Positions 57,979-60,957 of a DNA stretch of 60,957 nucleotides are shown here, one piece after another; the stretch's first letter is position 1, and each line of letters opens with the position of its first letter. The notes below the pieces were generated by a model. The model saw nothing but the letters and a program-made list of their open reading frames with translations. It was not told the origin of the DNA and searched no databases. The position numbers and the translations under genes are program-made. The stretch lies in contig NZ_BMNK01000017.1 in the NCBI RefSeq assembly GCF_014646515.1, positions 162,974 through 223,930 of the forward strand. Direction: 5' to 3'. The stretch is from Nonomuraea glycinis. Its GTDB lineage: Bacteria; Actinomycetota; Actinomycetes; Streptosporangiales; Streptosporangiaceae.

Positions 57979-58609
57979 CGCTCGCCTCTACCTGTGCACC
58001 GATGGTCGGCGCGACCGTGGTGACCTGGCCGACTTCCTCGACGCGGTCCTCACCGCGGGCGTGGACATCGTCCAGTTGCGGGAGAAGGGACTCGAGGCGC
58101 GCGAAGAGCTCGCGCTGCTCGAGGTCTTCCGTGACGCCTGCGACCGGCACGGCCGGCTGCTGGCGGTCAACGACCGGGCCGACATCGCCTACTCCGCCCA
58201 TCCAGACGTGCTCCACCTGGGGCAGGACGACCTTCCTGTGACCGTCGCGCGAGAGATACTCGGCGACGACATCATCATCGGACGGTCCACCCACTCCACC
58301 GCCGAGGCATCCGCCGCGGCTGTGGAGGAGGGCGTCGACTACTTCTGCTGTGGCCCGATCTGGCCCACGCCGACCAAGCCCGGCCGGCACGCGCCCGGAC
58401 CGCCGCTGCTCCGGCACGCGGCGTCGCTGGGCGTGGACCGGCCGTGGTTCGGCATCGGCGGCATCGACCTGGCCAACCTGGACGAGGTCATGTCGTACGG
58501 CGTGTCCAGGGTCGTGGTCGTGCGCGCGATCACCGACGCGGAGGACCCGGGCGCGGCCGCGGCCGAGTTCGCCAAGCGGCTCACCGGGGCCCGGCCCGCT
58601 TCGCCGTAG
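57956..58609 (+). CDS. thiE: Thiamine-phosphate synthase
   Basis: The 217-residue barrel enzyme joins HMP-pyrophosphate and thiazole phosphate to thiamine phosphate. Motifs: VDIVQLREKGLEARE, LLAVNDRADIA, LHLGQDDLPV, CGPIWPTPTKPG and FGIGGIDLANLDEV. GTG start inside the preceding gene implies coupling. A strong hairpin follows. No TPP riboswitch precedes this operon, unlike thiO. Confidence 0.93.
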   Translation: MPRPSVSDARLYLCTDGRRDRGDLADFLDAVLTAGVDIVQLREKGLEAREELALLEVFRDACDRHGRLLAVNDRADIAYSAHPDVLHLGQDDLPVTVAREILGDDIIIGRSTHSTAEASAAAVEEGVDYFCCGPIWPTPTKPGRHAPGPPLLRHAASLGVDRPWFGIGGIDLANLDEVMSYGVSRVVVVRAITDAEDPGAAAAEFAKRLTGARPASP

Positions 58610-58616
58610 AGCCGAG

Positions 58617-58646
58617 ACGGCCGAGCCCTTCGCGGGGCTCGGCCGT
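58617..58646 (+). terminator. Terminator after thiE, partly duplicated
   Basis: A perfect 12-bp stem (ACGGCCGAGCCC / GGGCTCGGCCGT) with a TTCGCG loop. Its 19-base right part (58627-58645) recurs exactly at 58689-58707, just before the end of the polyprenyl synthase gene. Confidence 0.85.
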
Positions 58647-58717
58647 ACTGGCCCAGGGAGCCCGTCGCGCCGTACAGGTCCGGGGAGTCCTTCGCGGGGC
58701 TCGGCCGCTCGTGCTGG

Positions 58718-59785
58718 TCAGGTTCTGCGGGAGGTGGCCGCGACGGCGAGGTCGGCCAGGGCGGCGCGGGCCTCGGGCGTGATCGGCGCCTGTTCGAGTG
58801 CGGCGAGCGCCTCGGTCAGATAGTCGCCGATCAGGTCCTCGCACTCCCGCAGCGCGCCGGTGCCCTCGATGATCTCGCGCAGGGTGGCCACGCCCCGCTC
58901 GTCGAGGTGCCGGTCGCCGAGGAGGCCGCGGACCGTGCTCGCCTGGTGTGCGGAGGCGGCGGCCAGCGTGCGGGCCACGAGCATCGTCCGCTTGCCCTCG
59001 CGCAGGTCGTCACCCGCCGGCTTGCCGGTCCTGGCGGGGTCTCCGAACACGCCGAGGATGTCGTCACGCTGCTGGAAGGCGATGCCGACCCGGGTGCCGT
59101 AGGCGGTGCACAGCTCGTCCATCCACGGCTCCAGCTTGCCCGCGGCCAGCACCAGGCCGAGCCGCAGCGGGTGCTCGACGGAGTATTTGCCGCTCTTGTA
59201 GAGCGCGACGCGCAGGGCCGACTCGACGGTGTTCTCGCCGGCGGCCTGCTCCAGCAAATCCAGATACTGCCCGCACATCAGCTCGGTGCGCATGTGGTCG
59301 TGCACCGGCTGGGCCGCCGCCAGCGACTCCGGAGGCAGGCCGCTGGTGCGCCACATCTCGCCCGACCAGATCAGCAGCAGGTTGCCCAGCAGGATCGCGG
59401 CACCCTCGCCGAACTGCTCGGCCGAGCCCTGCCAGCCGGACTTCCCGTGCAGCGTCTCGAAGCGGCGGTGCGCGGCCGGCATGCCCCTGCGCAGGTCGCT
59501 CTTGTCCATCACGTCGTCATGCACGAGGGCGCTGGCCTGCAGCAGCTCCAGCGAGGCCGCCGCAGTGAACACGCCGGGCTCGTCGGTGCCGCCGGCGGCG
59601 CGCCAGCCCCAGTAGCAGAAGGCGGGGCGCAGGCGCTTGCCCCCTGACAGCAGGTCCGCCGCGGCCGTGCGGAGCGGCTCGAACTCGGCTCCGCCGGGGG
59701 TGTGGAGCTGCCGTTCGACGAACTCCCTCAGGCGACGGTCCACCTGGGCGCGCAAGTCGTCCATGTTCGCGGCATCTGTGCTCAT
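58718..59785 (-). CDS. Polyprenyl diphosphate synthase
   Basis: The 355-residue trans-isoprenyl synthase has GGKRLRPAFCYWGW, first Asp-rich motif HDDVMDKSDLRRG and second motif QQRDDILGVFGD. It elongates allylic diphosphates with IPP. The residues before the first motif (LLQASALV) suggest a short product such as FPP/GGPP, by inference. An ATG at 59764 is an alternative start. It is divergent from metF, as in the idsA2-metF neighbourhood of mycobacteria. Confidence 0.9.
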   Translation of the reverse strand: MSTDAANMDDLRAQVDRRLREFVERQLHTPGGAEFEPLRTAAADLLSGGKRLRPAFCYWGWRAAGGTDEPGVFTAAASLELLQASALVHDDVMDKSDLRRGMPAAHRRFETLHGKSGWQGSAEQFGEGAAILLGNLLLIWSGEMWRTSGLPPESLAAAQPVHDHMRTELMCGQYLDLLEQAAGENTVESALRVALYKSGKYSVEHPLRLGLVLAAGKLEPWMDELCTAYGTRVGIAFQQRDDILGVFGDPARTGKPAGDDLREGKRTMLVARTLAAASAHQASTVRGLLGDRHLDERGVATLREIIEGTGALRECEDLIGDYLTEALAALEQAPITPEARAALADLAVAATSRRT

Positions 59786-59889
59786 GCCTTGAGACTAGTG
59801 GCCGGGCATCGGCGGCAGGAGAGCGCCTCATATCGGCTGATTCCTCTGCGGCGGGAGGTGCCGGCCGGGCAACGGGTAACCTTGGTCGC

Positions 59890-60807
59890 ATGGCGCTTGG
59901 TCGACCCTCCGTCCTCCCCGATCGTGTTCCCACCGTTCGCGAGCTCCTCGCCTCGGGCGGGCGGTCGTTCTCCTTCGAGTTCATGCCGCCCAAGACCGAC
60001 GAGGGGGAGCGGCAGCTGTGGAAGGCGATCAGGGAGCTGGAGTCGCTGCGGCCGACGTTCGTCTCGGTGACCTACGGCGCCGGCGGGTCCACCCGTGACC
60101 GCACGGTCGACATCGTGGAGCGGGTGACGCGGGACACCACGCTCACGCCCGTCGCCCACTTCACCGCCGTCGACCACTCCATCCGGGAGCTGCGCCACCT
60201 GATCGGCCGCTTCGCCGACGCCGGCGTGCGCAACATCCTCGCCGTGCGCGGCGACCCGCCCGGCGACCCGCTGGCGGAGTGGGTCAAGCACCCCGAAGGC
60301 GTCCTCTACGCCGAGGAGCTGGTCCGGCTGATCCGCCAGGCCGGCGACTTCTGCGTGGGCGTGGCCGCCTTCCCCTACAAGCACCCGCGCTCGCCGTCCA
60401 TCGAGTCCGACACCGAGCAGTTCGTGCGCAAGTGCCAGGCCGGCGCCGACTACGCGATCACGCAGATGTTCTTCCAGGCCGAGGACTACCTGCGGCTGCG
60501 TGACCGGGTCGCGGCACGCGGCTGCGACACCCCGATCATCCCGTGCATCATGCCGGTGACCCGGCTGAGCACGATCGCCCGCTCGGAGCAGCTGTCCGGC
60601 GCGCCGTTCCCGCCCGACGTGGCGGCCCGGTTCGAGGCCGTCGCCGACGACCCGGCGGCGGTGCGCAGCCTCGGCATCGACCACGGCGCCGAGCTGTGCC
60701 AGCGGCTGCTCGACGAGGGCGCGCCGGGCATCCACTTCATCACCTTCAACCGCTCCAGCGCCGCCCGTGAGGTGTTCCAGCGCCTGCAGCCCGCACCGGT
60801 GCCCTGA
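59890..60807 (+). CDS. metF: Methylenetetrahydrofolate reductase
   Basis: The 305-residue FAD enzyme reduces 5,10-methylene- to 5-methyl-tetrahydrofolate for methionine synthesis. Motifs: SFSFEFMPPKTDEGE, VSVTYGAGGSTRDRT, ILAVRGDPPGD, AFPYKHPRSP and AITQMFFQ. It begins 104 bases from the divergent polyprenyl synthase gene. No riboswitch is evident upstream. Confidence 0.94.
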   Translation: MALGRPSVLPDRVPTVRELLASGGRSFSFEFMPPKTDEGERQLWKAIRELESLRPTFVSVTYGAGGSTRDRTVDIVERVTRDTTLTPVAHFTAVDHSIRELRHLIGRFADAGVRNILAVRGDPPGDPLAEWVKHPEGVLYAEELVRLIRQAGDFCVGVAAFPYKHPRSPSIESDTEQFVRKCQAGADYAITQMFFQAEDYLRLRDRVAARGCDTPIIPCIMPVTRLSTIARSEQLSGAPFPPDVAARFEAVADDPAAVRSLGIDHGAELCQRLLDEGAPGIHFITFNRSSAAREVFQRLQPAPVP

Positions 60808-60957
60808 TTTCTGGTTCGACCGTCTGAGATTTCCTGTGCTTACCCAGGCCCGTGTGGGTTGGGTGTCGCGGGTGGCGTGGCGTGGCGGGTGCCGGTTCCG
60901 TACTCGGTGAGTGGGAGTACGGGGCTGGCTTTCGCTTTGTGGAAGCCGGTCCGGTGG
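60808..60957 (+). other. Right edge, non-coding
   Basis: GT-rich sequence after metF. An inverted repeat CCGTACTC/GAGTACGG (60898-60922) may be a terminator or regulatory dyad. No gene is supported before the window ends. Confidence 0.4.

Overview
The window is very GC-rich, densely coded DNA with GTG/ATG starts and stop/start-overlapping operons, typical of a filamentous actinomycete. Its gene content (an actinobacterial kinase/Rv2175c/polyprenyl synthase/metF neighbourhood, a thiOSG operon under a TPP riboswitch, Clp-N/HTH and MHYT proteins) fits Streptosporangiales, perhaps a Nonomuraea-like genus. The genus is a guess from gene style. No rRNA, tRNA, CRISPR array, transposase or integrase was recognised.

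Layout. 0-18 kb: mostly short, independently regulated units. These are homocysteine methyltransferase; a MerR regulator coupled to a VIT/vWA protein; Dps; a cytosolic calcium-type beta/gamma-crystallin protein; a PhoX-like protein; TetR/MMPL; MarR-GNAT/lactonase; a self-regulating Clp-N/HTH protein; SodC; a second type I methionine aminopeptidase; a DinB-like protein; and glpK divergent from pfkA around a dre-like DasR box. The PfkA residues point to pyrophosphate as phosphoryl donor. 18.2-30.6 kb: a compact catabolic block (acyl-CoA ligase, enoyl-CoA hydratase, ring-ketone-type cupin dioxygenase, hydroxyacid oxidase, hydrolase, dehydrogenases, MHS transporter, PucR regulator). It is bracketed by a 68-bp direct repeat that forms the 3' ends of two unrelated genes. 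30.7-32.6 kb: two tandem MHYT membrane sensors. 32.8-35.2 kb: thiI, then DAHP synthase behind a transcription attenuator whose leader peptide contains consecutive Phe-Trp-Tyr codons. 35.3-39.8 kb: a molybdopterin oxidoreductase and a LytS/LytTR system with a sodium-solute symporter carrying a His-rich repeat. 40-42.7 kb: endonuclease IV and an aldo/keto reductase-TetR pair. 42.8-52 kb: purine catabolism (uraD-uraH-urate oxidase-xanthine dehydrogenase small subunits-8-oxoguanine deaminase, then glycerate kinase-allantoinase-allantoicase). 52-60.8 kb: PASTA Ser/Thr kinase, thiamine genes, Rv2175c-like protein, polyprenyl synthase and metF.

How the parts work together. The purine genes cover xanthine to urate to allantoin to allantoate and later glycerate phosphorylation, but the molybdenum subunit of xanthine dehydrogenase is absent here. 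The thiamine genes make the thiazole (ThiO, ThiS, ThiG) and join it to the pyrimidine (ThiE), with ThiI possibly supplying sulfur chemistry. DAHP synthase is likely controlled twice, by attenuation on all three aromatic amino acids and through an N-terminal regulatory domain. The least explained parts are the catabolic block between direct repeats and the recurring duplication of gene 3' ends beyond their stop codons.
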